Part shown: one piece after another, positions 49,006-59,367 of the stretch | Position numbering within the stretch: position 1 is the stretch's first letter | Layout: each line of letters begins with the position of its first letter | Source of the DNA: Tachypleus tridentatus | Taxonomy: Eukaryota > Arthropoda > Merostomata > Xiphosura > Limulidae | NCBI RefSeq assembly: GCF_004210375.1 | Contig: NC_134834.1 | Location: 41,010,264-41,074,263 of the forward strand | Length of the DNA stretch: 64,000 nucleotides | Direction of reading: 5' to 3' | Notes under the pieces: generated by a model | What the model saw: the letters and a program-made list of their open reading frames with translations, nothing else | Databases searched by the model: none | Told to the model about the DNA's origin: nothing | Made by a program: the position numbers and the translations under genes

Positions 49006-49692
49006 TTAATTAAGGTTAGATTTGAAATTAAAAGAGTCTTTGATGAATGAGGTGGCTGATGTTACATATTTGAAGAATGCCCATGCTATGTATTTACCAA
49101 GATTGTAATTAAACGATTCGTGTGTGGACATTATTAGTCGTAGTGGACAATCTGGTTTACGAGGTTTGAGGATGCCGTATATTTGTGTTGTGAGTGAGTC
49201 GGTCTTACGTAGGTAGGAATAAAATGTTTTTGAAATTGTGTTGGCTTTTTTCATTTTTAGTAGTATTTTGTTTAGTTGCATTTCAAGTGTCTTTGTTGGT
49301 TTTGTGTGTATTGGTTTAAATTTGTTTGTGTCTGATAGGATGTTCTTCATTTTTTGGATGCATTCATTCGTGTTCATTATGACTATAGCGTTTCCTTTAC
49401 CTGCTTTTATAATTTTAATGTTTTTGTCTTGTTTTAGGTTTTTGATGGAATTAATATCTCTTTTTGTAAGCTTGTTCGTTAGATTTCTGTTTTGTGAAAT
49501 TATGTTAATGGTTTTGTGAGAAAATTCTTTGAAAAAATCGTTTAAAATGTTGTTTTTAGGTGTTTTTGGAAAATATACATTTTTAATTTTTCCTGGGAAG
49601 TTTGGCTGTTGGATGTCAATAGAATTGTCGAAGTTGTCTTCTTTCTGTCGATTGTTTTCGGTTGTTTTCTTGTTTTCTGTAGAAAGTATCAC
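49006..49692 (-). pseudogene. PLE reverse transcriptase, N-terminal region and fingers
   Basis: A 228-codon open stretch. An N-terminal basic region (PGKIKNVYFPKTPKNN, INIISQNRNLTNKLTKRDIN) leads into NIKIIKAGKGNAIVIMNTNE (the K.DKGNAVVIM-type fingers motif) and then IYGILKPRKPDCPLRLIMS, matching the YGLPKIHKxxxPLRPIVS motif of Penelope RTs. It ends where a frameshift begins. The palm with the catalytic Y.DD box lies in other frames at about 48600-49000 (LANIFMTQVET, then RYVDD). It is long for a relic, suggesting a fairly young copy. Confidence 0.8.
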
Positions 49693-50179
49693 AAGTCTCC
49701 TGGCTAGGTTTCCTAAACATGCTTTAATTTCTAGATTGGAATGTATCTAGGTGATATTGCAAAGTTCAGTTCTTTGTTAAGTAGATGTATCTCGTTTGCG
49801 TTTAATTGTCGGTCGGATTTGTTAATTATGAGGTTGGTCAACGGTTGGTCGTGTTTGTGTCTTTTCTGTTGTTTACATCTTAGTTTCTCTAGTTTTTTGT
49901 GACAGATCTTTTTGTTCCTGTCGTTCCTAGTGTTGATTTAGTTGATGTTTTGTTGTATAAGTCCGTAAATCTCTGGTTTAATGGAGCATGTCAGTTGATG
50001 GTCTAGGTTCGTTATTTGTTTCTGTATGTCATGTAGTTCTTTTTATTTCGTGTTCAACACGGTCTTAAGTAGTTTTTCTGTAAAGTCTGGATAATGTTTG
50101 TGCATTGATTAAAATTTTTTGATAGTTTTACCTTTACAAAGTTAGGGGTTAATTGTTCCTTTCTACATTGTTGAATGAA

Positions 50180-50440
50180 ACACCTAAAAGCAACATCTTA
50201 AACGATTTTTTAAAATAATTTTCTCACAAAACCATCAACATAATTTCACAAAATAGAAAACCAAAAAACAACCTTACAGAAAGACATAATTCCTCTAAAA
50301 TAATAAAACAAGACAAAAACATTAACATTCTAAAAGTAGATAAAGGAAACGCTATAGTCATAATGAACACGAATTAATAATCCAAAAAATGAAGAACATC
50401 CTATCAGACACAAACAAATTTAAACCAATACATCAATACT
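50180..50440 (+). pseudogene. Inverted partial PLE RT fragment
   Basis: Plus-strand sequence matches the complement of 49290-49560: it encodes the same TPKSNILNDFLK, FSQNRKPKNNLTE, KTRQKH and ERKRYSHNEHELI-type segments in broken frames. With the minus copy it makes an inverted repeat of about 260 bp with a spacer of about 620 bp. Confidence 0.7.
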
Positions 50441-50835
50441 ACTCAAAGCTTCAATTAAAATAAAGTACAGAACTACGTTTCGATCTTCTTAGTAATAAAC
50501 CATGGTGTTTGATATTACTTTTGAGTTATTTTACTAATATTTACCCACGGCTTTCTAGGATACTGTCTTTTCTTCAAAGTTTTGGTATTATATAATTTAA
50601 AAGTCTCCCTTTCATTAATTAACTGCTGTCACAACATTAAGTTCCCAGTTATTCTGTAAATATATCAAGGGCTTAGAATTATTACTTTATAGTTGCAAAA
50701 TTGATAACTAATTGTCTCTAGCAGAATACAAAATTTATTGAATAGGAGGAATTAAAGATCTGCTCACTTATTGAACTGGCTGAGAAAGGTGTTGTCATCA
50801 TCAAAAATACCATTTATTTGTCAACCAAAGCACAT

Positions 50836-51572
50836 GAAAAGAAAGTAACAGAGAAGGAAAATACAGAAAAGTTAGGAGTTATTGTTTCTGAGAGAGATCC
50901 CTATAAGAAATGTAATGAGATGCCAACCAACTCAAATGAAAAGAAAGAGACAAGTGAAGAAGTCATAGCAAAATTAAGAAGTATTGTATTTAAGAAGTAT
51001 AATGAGATGTTCAGAAAAGAAAGATGGAGACAAAATTAAGATAAGAAGTATAATGAGATGTCAACCAACTCAGAAAAGAAAGAGACAAATGAAGAAATCA
51101 TGACAAAATTAAGAAGTATTGTTTTGGAGGGAAATTAAGATAAGAAGTATAATGAGATGTCAACCAACTCAGAAAAGAAAGAGACAAAATGAAAAATCAT
51201 GACAAAATTAAGAAGTATTGTTTTGGAAGGAGATTAAGATAAGAAGTATAATGAGATGTCAACCAACTCAGAAAAGAAAGAGACAAATGAAGAAATCATG
51301 ACAAAATTAAGAAGTATTGTTTTGGAAGGAGATTAAGATAAGAAGTATAATGAGATGTCAACCAACTCAGAAAAGAAAGAGACAAATGAAGAAATCATGA
51401 CAAAATTAAGAAGTATTGTTTTGGAGGGAGATTAAGATAAGAAGTATAATGAGATGTCAACCAACTCAGAAAAGAAAGAGACAAATGAAGAAATCATGAC
51501 AAAATTAAGAAGTATTGTTTCTGAGGGAGATACCAATAAGAAATATACAAAGATATCAAAAATTGGTCAAGG
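50836..51572 (+). repeat. 99-bp exon repeat array derived from the PAK pre-kinase linker
   Basis: Units begin (at AAGAAGTATAATGAG) at 51043, 51142, 51241, 51340, 51439 and 51538, exactly 99 bp apart, with diverged shorter-spaced units at 50905 and 50992. Each encodes [19 protein letters not shown] followed by [12 protein letters not shown], 33 codons, and four or more units carry an in-frame TAA after GD. The last unit instead reads [21 protein letters not shown] and ends at a donor (GG then GTAAAC, 51573). That phase fits the kinase exon at 58093. PAK proteins have one such segment (EEILEKLRSIVSxGDPxKKY) just before the kinase GxGxxG loop. Confidence 0.88.
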
Positions 51573-51897
51573 GTAAACATGAAATTAATATGTAGCTCAG
51601 TAGTTTTTGTTTTCTTTTTTTGCATTTAAACTTAAAAATATGGTAAGCTGGATATGGTAAGTTATCTTGTCACTACATGAATTTTTGGTTTGAGGGTCTG
51701 TATATGAGTTAGTTAGAAGTCTGAGCCCAAACTAGAAACACCTAAGATTTTGTGAAATGTTGCAAAAGATTGGTATAGTGAGTTGAAGGTAAATTTGTAC
51801 TCAGCACTAAAATATTGTAGACAAAACTACATTTTTGGAACATTAAGTAATAAAGAGATGTTATTTTACTTTGCCAGTATCACTTCATCAGTTATTT

Positions 51898-52168
51898 GGG
51901 CACAGTATGGTCAAATGTTAGAGCGCTTGAGTCGTAATTTGAGGGCCGAAGGTTCGTATTCCCATCACACAAAAAATGCTTGTCCTTTCAGCCATAGGGG
52001 CATTATAATGTATGGTCAATCCCAATAATCGTTTGTCTAAGACTAGCCCAAGAGTTGACAGTGTGTGGCAATGACTAGCTACCTTTCCTCTAGTCTTACA
52101 GTGCTAAATTAGAAATGACTAGCATAGCTAACTCTAGTAGTTTTGTATAAAATTTACAAAAACAAACT
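51898..52168 (+). mobile_element. tRNA-derived SINE, diverged
   Basis: Plus-strand copy from GGGCACAGTATGGTC to AAAACAAAC. More diverged than the others (TGTTAGAGCGCTTGAGTCG in place of the usual head), hence probably older. Confidence 0.82.
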
Positions 52169-54053
52169 ATTTCAGTGCTGCTTTTTATATGTAAAAATGA
52201 TTCTTACTTATGCCACAAATCTACTGCCACTTTTCTGTTAAAAATAGTTCAATCCATGTGTTTCTCATGCAAAAATTATCATGGGAAGACCCTCCACCAA
52301 TGAGAATGCCACAAATTCTGTAATGCATATGACTCTCTCTGTTCAGTTCTCCCAGACTTATTTCTTTTTTTGGCAGGGTTCATTTTTAGAATTAATATTT
52401 TGCTTTAGTATGCTACCTAATTATAACTTAAATAGTTATACTTCTGAAGTACTTTTGTTTATTAATTGTTTCTTTATCATATAGTTTATGACTTTATTTT
52501 TAATTTACTATTCAATTTCTATTCTTTTGTTCATATTCACCTTTCAAAAACTTTGTACAGTTTATTATTTACCATGAATTTTGAGGTTAATATCACCACT
52601 TTGGGTGTCACACCTTCTGCAACCACTTTCTCATTGATGGCAGGTTGGATGATCCATTGTTGGATTTATCTGTGATAATTTGCTGAGTAATTGGGTGTCA
52701 TATAAGACAACAACCTACTACTGAACTTCACTCGCTTTCTCAACAACATTCCATGACCCCTGTACTCCTTTGTTGCATGATAGTTCTTCTTCTTAATTAG
52801 TCTTATCATCTTCCCTAGAGATTGGAGTTACGGTGAAGATTTTTACTTTTCAATTGGTTGAGGGTGCCAACATGTTTCATCCACCATGAGCTACCAGTCA
52901 GTTTGCTTTAAAGTAGCATCCAGCTGACTGTCTTTAGCATTTGAGGAATATTATGCCAATTTAAAGCCACTACCTAATTTTTTGCTGTATTTAACTCTTC
53001 CCCCATTTTCACACCTTTTGTCTTACCCTTACTTCATTCTGATGGTATTTGTCTACTATCTATCATCTTTTCAAGGCTATGCATTGAAATCCTGAAGGAT
53101 TATCGAGGAACAGCCTTTCTCTTATTATCTCTACATTAGCTAATTTGTCACCCTTGTATCTTACCTAACTCACATGGTTCCTTTGTTGTTGAGATCTTCT
53201 GGATCTCGATGTTGGCTTCTCCCAGGTTTGTTGCCAACCACTTGTCTCAGAAGATTACATATTGTCCCCTCTCTTTAGTGGTATGAATCGACCATGTACC
53301 TGATTCTTTGTAATCACTTGAGGAATACTTTACCATTTTTCTTAATAGATTGTTTGTCACAGTCTAAACCACAACAAGACTGTATTCTGACTTCCTGTCC
53401 TAGTCCTTTGTAGTCCCTACTTTTTCCTTTTTCCAGGGGTTTTGTATCTCATCATTTTCTTTGATTAAAATTAGCATGACTTCAACAGTATTGGTGATTA
53501 CTCTGTGAGTTCTGGTCTAGTGAAAGCTTGATTGGGAGAATTTGTTACTTTTTGGTGATCTATTGTCACAGATCTGTGAGTTATTCAGTTCCTAAAAGTC
53601 CACTTTTACTTCAGTTTTACTCCTTTATCACAGCTACATATTTCCTTCTCTCTGTCTCAAGATCTTATTACCAACCAGCAGCTGTCAGAGGTGGTTCGTC
53701 TTCTGCCTTAAGAGGCCAGCGAATTGTGGCTCATCATTTTTATTCCAGGCTTTGTGTTTTCTCCAAGAAAACTAAAAAACTGGCAGAGTGTCATAGATTT
53801 GTCCCACGTCAATTATTTTCCCAATCTCCCTTGTTTTATCTGGAATTCTTTCTGCCCTTAGGTGTGTTTTTTACAGGTTTATGGATAACCAAGATAGATG
53901 AAACAAATGAACCATATCTACTTTGCTGGTTTATTTGGATTTCACATCCCAGCCATGGCATTCTATTTATAGATCCCATTAAAGGGTCCTTTAGATTGAT
54001 GTATACATGCAAAGACAGCTCGTTTGGGTTGAGAAAATATTTTGCGTAGAAGA

Positions 54054-54095
54054 GCGAACAACGTTTCGACCTTCTTCAGTCATCATCAGGTTCAC
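54054..54095 (-). ncRNA. Hammerhead-ribozyme-like motif, best-preserved copy
   Basis: Minus strand: GTGAAC, CTGATGA, one T, GACT-GAAGAA-GGTC, GAAACGTT, GTTCGC. CUGANGA and GAAA cores are perfect. GAAC pairs with GUUC as stem I immediately beside the core. Stem II has four pairs (one U-G). Stem III would be the self-complementary AACGTT shared between two molecules, as in dimeric minimal hammerheads. Cleavage would fall after the U before GUUC. The unpaired U before stem II is the one irregular feature. Confidence 0.45.
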
Positions 54096-54217
54096 AAAGA
54101 AAGAAAGAGGTAACTGACTGAAAGCTGACGACATGTTTGGAAGGGGTTGTGTAACTCAGTGTCGGAATGTAGAGGGCGGTGTTAGATGTTTGAATATATG
54201 ATTTTATTTTATTATAT

Positions 54218-54586
54218 TTAATATAGGTATAAAGGCATTCCTTTATATTGGTTTATTTTGGGTTTAAGTTGTTGTATGAGTAAGGCTTCTTTAATTTTGC
54301 ATTTGTTTACGTTTGTTTCTTTATTTAGTATTTGAGTGTTTTCTATGGTTATGTTGTGTTTATTTGACTTGCAGTGTTCGAAAACGTGTGAAGGTGACTT
54401 TTTATGTTCTTTGAATCTGGTTTCCATTTTTCTACTTGTTTCTCCAATATAGAAGTTGTGGCAGTTATCACATTGTATTTTATAAATAATGTTGGTGTGG
54501 TGTTTGTCAGTGTAGTTTTTACATAATGTAGACCTCAGTTTTGTGCCTGGTTTTTTGAATAAATTTTGTATTAACTGGAATGTCAT
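54218..54586 (-). CDS. PLE GIY-YIG endonuclease domain (left copy)
   Basis: A 122-codon open frame: LIQNLFKKPGTKLRSTLCKN, IIYKIQCDNCHNFYIGETSR, then KMETRFKEHKKSPSHVFEHC and the C-terminal TQILNKETNVNKCKIKEALL. The IYKIQC / FYIGETSRKxxxRxxEHK pattern is the GIY-YIG nuclease of Penelope elements, with its CxxC-containing variant (CDNC). It nicks target DNA in active elements. The frame is open through its stop, but the upstream RT of this copy is truncated at 54810, so it is not an autonomous element. Confidence 0.8.
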   Translation of the reverse strand: MTFQLIQNLFKKPGTKLRSTLCKNYTDKHHTNIIYKIQCDNCHNFYIGETSRKMETRFKEHKKSPSHVFEHCKSNKHNITIENTQILNKETNVNKCKIKEALLIQQLKPKINQYKGMPLYLY

Positions 54587-54810
54587 ATTTTGTTACTAGT
54601 TTTTGCCAAATGTTGGTTATTTGTCTGCTGATGTCGGGAATATATGGTATGCAGCAGTATATGGTTTCGTGATTTTTTTGATTTGTGAGATATATCTACT
54701 TTTGTTGGTTGATTTTGCTTTCTGTCTAGGTGTGTGCGTATAATGTTTTCTACGGTTTGTGGAGGAAACTTATTGATGTTGATGAAGTATTGTTTTATTT
54801 TGTCTAATCC
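54583..54810 (-). pseudogene. PLE linker between RT and GIY-YIG (left copy)
   Basis: Minus-strand frame: LDKIKQYFININKFPPQTVE, NIIRTHLDRKQNQPTKV, then ISHKSKKSRNHILLHTIYSR and QQTNNQHLAKT. Corresponds to the thumb/connector region, also readable in the right copy at 55370-55570. It stops at the inversion junction near 54810. Confidence 0.7.
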
Positions 54811-55237
54811 AACCATTGAAGCCTGCAAGATAGCCTTAGAACTCTATATCCGAGACCCTAACCCAACTATAGCAACCCTCATAGAATTCACCACGATGAA
54901 AACAAACTTCATGTTCAACAACCACAATTATATACAAACAAATGGCCTAAGCATGGGCAACCCCGTATCACCAGTTTTAGCCAATATTTTTATGACACAA
55001 GTTGAAACACAAGCAGTTAACACAGCATTACATCCACCACTATACTGGTACAGATATGTAGATGACATGGTTGCAGGATTCAGATCTACAGAACACACAC
55101 TTATTTTTTTCAATCACATTAACTCTTACGTCCCAACATTAACTTCACATGTGAACAGGAAGAAAGCAATCAAATATCATTTCTTAACATCAAAATTACA
55201 AGAACCGACATACAATTCAAAACAAAAATCCACCTAA
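54811..55237 (+). pseudogene. PLE reverse transcriptase palm (right copy)
   Basis: Plus-strand frame starting at the junction: EACKIALELYIRDPNPTIAT, LIEFTTMKTNFMFNNHNYIQ, TNGLSMGNPVSPVLANIFMT and YWYRYVDDMVAGF. The GLxMGxPxSPxLANIFM box and the catalytic YVDD are intact, as in Penelope RTs. The frame ends at about 55237 and later segments need frame changes. The fingers domain is missing (5' truncation at 54811). Confidence 0.82.
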
Positions 55238-55589
55238 AAATCACCCATACTGGACTATACATTCCTTGGGACTCAGCACATGAAACAAAATAAAAACTCA
55301 ACATACTAAGAAACCAAATAAACACAGCCATAAAACTATGCTCACCAGATAAAATTAACGAGGAATTAGACAAAATAAAACAATACTTCATCAACATCAA
55401 TAAGTTTCCTCCACAAACTGTAGAAAACATTATACGCACACACCTGGACAGAAAGCAAAATCAACCAACAAAAGTAAATATATCTCACGAATCAAAAATT
55501 CATGAAACCATATACTGCTGCATACCATATATTCCCAACATCAGCAGAAAATAACCAACATTTGGCAAAAACTAATAACAACACATGAC

Positions 55590-55952
55590 ATTCCAGTTAA
55601 TACCAAATTTATTCAAAAACCAGGCACAAAACTGAGGTCTCTACTATGTAAAAACTACACTGACAAACACCACACCAACATTATTTATAAAATACAATGT
55701 GATAACTGCCACGACTTCTATATTGGAGAAACAAGTAGAAAAATGGAAACCAGATTCAAAGAACATAAAAAGTCACCTTCACACGTTTTCGAACACTGCA
55801 AGTCAAATAAACACAACATAACCATAGAAAACACTCAAATACTAAATAAAGAAACAAACGTAAACAAATGCAAAATTAAAGAAGCCTTACTCATACAACA
55901 ACTTAAACCCAAAATAAACCAATATAAAGGAATGCCTTTATACCTATATTAA
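55590..55952 (+). pseudogene. PLE GIY-YIG endonuclease domain (right copy)
   Basis: Inverted counterpart of 54218-54586. The second half (METRFKEHKKSPSHVFEHC to GMPLYLY, 55743-55952) is open and identical in its encoded protein. The first half has CDNCHDFYIGETSRK with a small difference and reads in the same order. Confidence 0.8.
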
Positions 55953-56074
55953 ATATAATAAAATAAAATTATATATTCAAACATCTAACACAGCCCTCTA
56001 CATTCCGACACTTAGTTACACAACCCCTTCCAAATATGTGGTTAGCTTCTGATCAGTTACCTCTTTCTTTCTTT

Positions 56075-56116
56075 GCGAACCTGACGATGACTGAAGAAGG
56101 TTGAAATGTTGTTCAC
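56075..56116 (+). ncRNA. Hammerhead-like motif, right end of the PLE pair
   Basis: Plus strand: GCGAAC, CTGACGA, T, GACT-GAAGAA-GGTT, GAAATGTT, GTTCAC. Inverted counterpart of 54054-54095. Two C-to-T changes at former CpG sites weaken stem II and stem III; the core boxes and the GAAC/GUUC stem are kept. Confidence 0.38.
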
Positions 56117-58092
56117 TCTTCTGTGTAAAATATTTTCTCAACCCAAACGAGCCGTCTTTGCATATATATTTCTCTACAAGTGGGTTTTCTCGACATCACT
56201 TTAAATTGATGGTTTGTCTGAACACTGCCAACTTATTTCTTCTAATCTTCTAACTATCCCATTTTCAGTTCTGACCTTGACCTGCACCTTGCTAGCTCTG
56301 TCTGGACATTTCACTATTCCTGTGACAGATACTCAACAAACACTGAAAACCGTAGATATTCTAAGCATTAATTCCCATGAAATCACTATAACATATCTGC
56401 GTGCGGGGCTAAGGAGGATAATCCTATCCCTGAACACCACAGTTAGGGAAAGTGGAAAATATTTCCTCAGAAACTAAGTACCTGCCATTGTGGTAGTTGT
56501 TGTTATGCTTGTTGACATATGCTGATAATTCTGCACTTTTGATCATATCTTTAGTTTGTCTATCAAGGTGTGAGTTATGAGTCTTGAACACTAATTTTAG
56601 GGATTGGTTTAGCCCTATATATGTCTGGTCAGGCTTAAATGTGAGTTATTCAGTGGACTCTTGTATGGGATCCTTTGGATGTTCTTATTACCTTTTCTCC
56701 TGATATTGTGAACTAACTGGTTTGGTGGTTGAACAGGATCCACAAATTGGCATGTGTCCTGCTTTCTTATCCCTCTGTGGATTTACATCTTACATCCAGT
56801 GATGGGAGGGTATGGGTTGATCAAAAGGAGGTTTCAAGGTGTTGGTTTGCAACTGAAAACTTGTGATATCCACATTCTAGAGCTTTCAATCACTTCCTCC
56901 ATCTGGTCATGATTTACTCCAAAAATTCATAAGGGTTGCTTACCTGAACCACCAGTGTTCAATACAGTTCCATTCCCGGGTTTTCATATGTTGGATCCTG
57001 GACCATACCACCAGTAGACTAAATGGATAACGAGGAACAGAATAGCTGCTCATCCCTTATATTGGATAAAAATGTATTATATACTTTCAGATATAGTTTT
57101 TTTTTGGTTCCAATTGTACTGCATAAGTTATTGTTTTTAGTTATTTTCATTTACATGGTAATTACTCATTGTTTGGATCCCACTTTGTGGCAAGTTGTGC
57201 CTGACCAGAAATATTTTAACCCTTAAAACCAGCAGTGTTTAGCCATGTTTATGTGTTTATTACATTTGATGTTTAGTAAATGCATACCATTTGGAAGGGC
57301 TATTTCACAAAAATTGCCTGAAGGTTATCCCAGTGGTGGATTTTTTTATACACATGCTCGTCCTGAACTATACCACCCATGGACTAAATGGGTAAAAAGG
57401 AACAGGACAGCTGCTCATCCCTTGTATTGAATAAAAAGGTATTGTATCCTTTCAATTATAGGATTTTATGGTTCTCATTGTACTGTCTTAGTTGTTGTTT
57501 CTCCTGACTCTCAACCACATTTTACCCTCCTTCATTTTGTTTTAGTGGAGTTTGAGAGTCCTTAATATTTTCCAGTTCCAAGTTGAACTGTAAAAATATC
57601 TGCCTTAATGGTTTAATGACATTTAGAAAAACATCTATGCTGAAATACCATTCAGTGCAGAGTGGGGTGGTGGTGTTCTGTTGGTGAAGATGACATGACA
57701 TTTTAAACATTGGAGCATACAAAAAGCAAAGAAGTGAGATATTAAATTGCAGTTCACCCTTTAGATATTGATCCCTCATTTTACCCCCATGTGTAGGTAA
57801 GTTGTAATTGACCAGAATTGAATCTGACTCCCTTGTCTCCTTTTATGTCGTATGGATGCTTTCAAAGGATGCTTCTTTTCTTCTCTCACATTCCTATTAA
57901 TTGTGGGATTCTAGCTATTTATGTGAGAGGTTTGTATTCAAAAGTAATTATTTCATTCCCAGCAAAAGTAGCTGCATTGTTTGAAAAGTGTTAACATTTT
58001 GAAACAAAATAATTTTACACTTTGATTTGAATGGGAAATTTCAGAAATTTTTAAGAACAACATAACAGTACTGAAAGTGTTTTTTGTTTTAG

Positions 58093-58279
58093 TTGTTCAG
58101 GAACTGTGTATTCAGCAATAGAAATAGAGACAGGGTTGGAAGTGATTATTGCGCAGATTAACCTCACTCAACAAATTAGAAAAGAACTTCTCATCACCGA
58201 GCTTTCAGTACTCCAGGAAAAGAAACATCCGAATATTGTGAACTACTTGGACAGCTACCTTGTTGGTGATGAACTCTGG
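58093..58279 (+). pseudogene. PAK-like: PAK kinase exon: glycine loop to hinge
   Basis: Begins after TTTTAG and ends at GTAAGT. It completes the Gly codon from the array exon and encodes [17 protein letters not shown], then [16 protein letters not shown], and [18 protein letters not shown]. The ATP-anchoring Lys (VAIK in the family) is Ala (GCG) here. The alphaC Glu region (LLITELSVL) is kept. Splice signals are good on both sides. Confidence 0.88.
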
Positions 58280-59274
58280 GTAAGTGTTTTAGCATTACAT
58301 ATTAGTTAATTGTCTTTTGTTTTTAAACTTACCTATTATAGAGTGTAGGTAAAGGTACTGGCTTTAATTAATTAGGTGGGTTAGTTTCAAGCAATTCTGC
58401 AAGTTTAAGAATATTTGTTACATATCACTCATACATGTGTGTATTTTAAAATTGTAGTTATAAAAATACATAATAGTTTTAGAAACATAGACTGTGGATT
58501 TCTTCTGACACAATAATTTTTAATTCATTCCATATATATGACTGTGAAATAAAGTTATACTCGCCTACTGTGCTCCTACTAGCACACTATCTGTTCCAGC
58601 ACAAAATATATCATTGACAATTTTAATTTATACCTTTGGTGTATTCATCTTCTACTTACGTATGTTTGGTTCACATAGTTTATATGTAGTTGTTGAAATT
58701 ATTTTATTCAGAAAAAGTTGAGTTTGTTAAATTATTAACAGTTTATACAATACTCTGAAATGGAGCATTATTTGCAAAACTGTAAACATTGTTTAGTGTG
58801 TAATACAATAAATATTAAATTCTCAATTTCTTGCACAAAATGCCATCCAACATAATTTTTTATAAATGTTATGAATCAGATCACAGCTTCAGTCACCAAT
58901 ATATATGAGTGCACTTCAAAAAAATCTTTAGACGTAGAAAAATAAAAGTAAAAATAGAAAAAGTAAGAAAGATGTAGGAAAGTGTTCTTTTGTAATTCAC
59001 TCTTCCTTAGCACTCTTTAAATTGAATTTGTAATTTTTCTCTAAGAACTACACATTTTACTATATAATAAATGTTTATCTCCTAAACAATGCAAAAGAAC
59101 TGTCTTTAGCTTATTTTCTACCTCATGAACAATTGTTTTAAAAATTTTGTTATTTTGATTAGATATATGATTACTAGCAGAATCTTAAATGATGAAAAAA
59201 TTATTCTCTCATTATTATGTATAATTTTATTAAAGAACAAAATGCAAATCGAATTATATACTTTCTTTGTTTGG

Positions 59275-59367
59275 GTAATAATGGAATATTTAACAGTTGG
59301 CTGTTTGACTGGCATAATCAACGAAACCTGTTTCTATGAAAATGAAATATCAGCAGTTTGTAAAGAA
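59275..59367 (+). pseudogene. PAK-like: PAK kinase exon: hinge and alphaD
   Basis: 31 codons: VIMEYLTVGCLTGIINETC then FYENEISAVCKE, matching the family's VVMEYLxGGSLTDVVTET. The donor is GTATGT. The base pair before the exon is GG instead of AG, with no other AG nearby, so the acceptor is mutated. It ends in phase 0, but the next exon needs phase 1. Confidence 0.85.

Larger units (their letters stand above)
47433..50495 (-). mobile_element. Nested Penelope-like element between 50-bp direct repeats
   Basis: A direct repeat of about 50 bp (CAAAGCTTCAATTAAAATAA... through CGATCTTCTTAG) occurs at 47433-47483 and 50446-50495. Between them is a minus-strand PLE copy from its terminus CGGCTGGTATGG (47583-47594) through a GIY-YIG endonuclease (about 47800-48110), RT (about 48600-49350) and N-terminal region to about 50160. 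A plus-strand copy of part of the RT N-terminal region (50180-50440) then follows, inverted relative to 49290-49560. Repeat-flanked, partly inverted arrangements of this kind are typical of PLEs with pseudo-LTRs. Confidence 0.75.
54002..56199. mobile_element. Head-to-head pair of Penelope-like copies inserted as one unit
   Basis: A minus-strand 5'-truncated copy (54002-54810) meets a plus-strand 5'-truncated copy (54811-56199) at their 5' sides. Both end in the same PLE terminus (AAATATTTTCTCAACCCAAA and TCTTTGCAT on the outward strand). The right end carries an extra terminal phrase (TTTCTCTACAAGTGGG...). A single 12-bp duplication flanks the whole: TTTAGATTGATG (53990-54001) and TTTAAATTGATG (56200-56211). 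It lies in the PAK intron. Confidence 0.85.
51573..58092 (+). other. 6.5-kb intron of the PAK remnant
   Basis: Starts GTAAAC and ends with a pyrimidine-rich TTTTTGTTTTAG. It holds a SINE (51898-52168), a head-to-head PLE pair (54002-56199) and old repeats, including two direct copies at about 57000-57110 and 57365-57475 (each with CTAAATGG, GGAACAG and AGCTGCTCATCCCTT). The stretch at 52.2-54.0 and 56.2-57.0 kb has no gene I can support; the 173-codon frame at 53528-54049 runs into the PLE and has no domain. Confidence 0.65.

Noticed and set aside
53528..54049. 173-residue protein
   Set aside because: No recognisable domain, no splice context, and its 3' part runs through the PLE end and target duplication.
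54734..55237. Single 167-residue RT protein starting at 54734
   Set aside because: Its first 25 or so residues cross the inversion junction near 54810 and come from the opposite strand of the other PLE copy; only the part from 54811 is RT.
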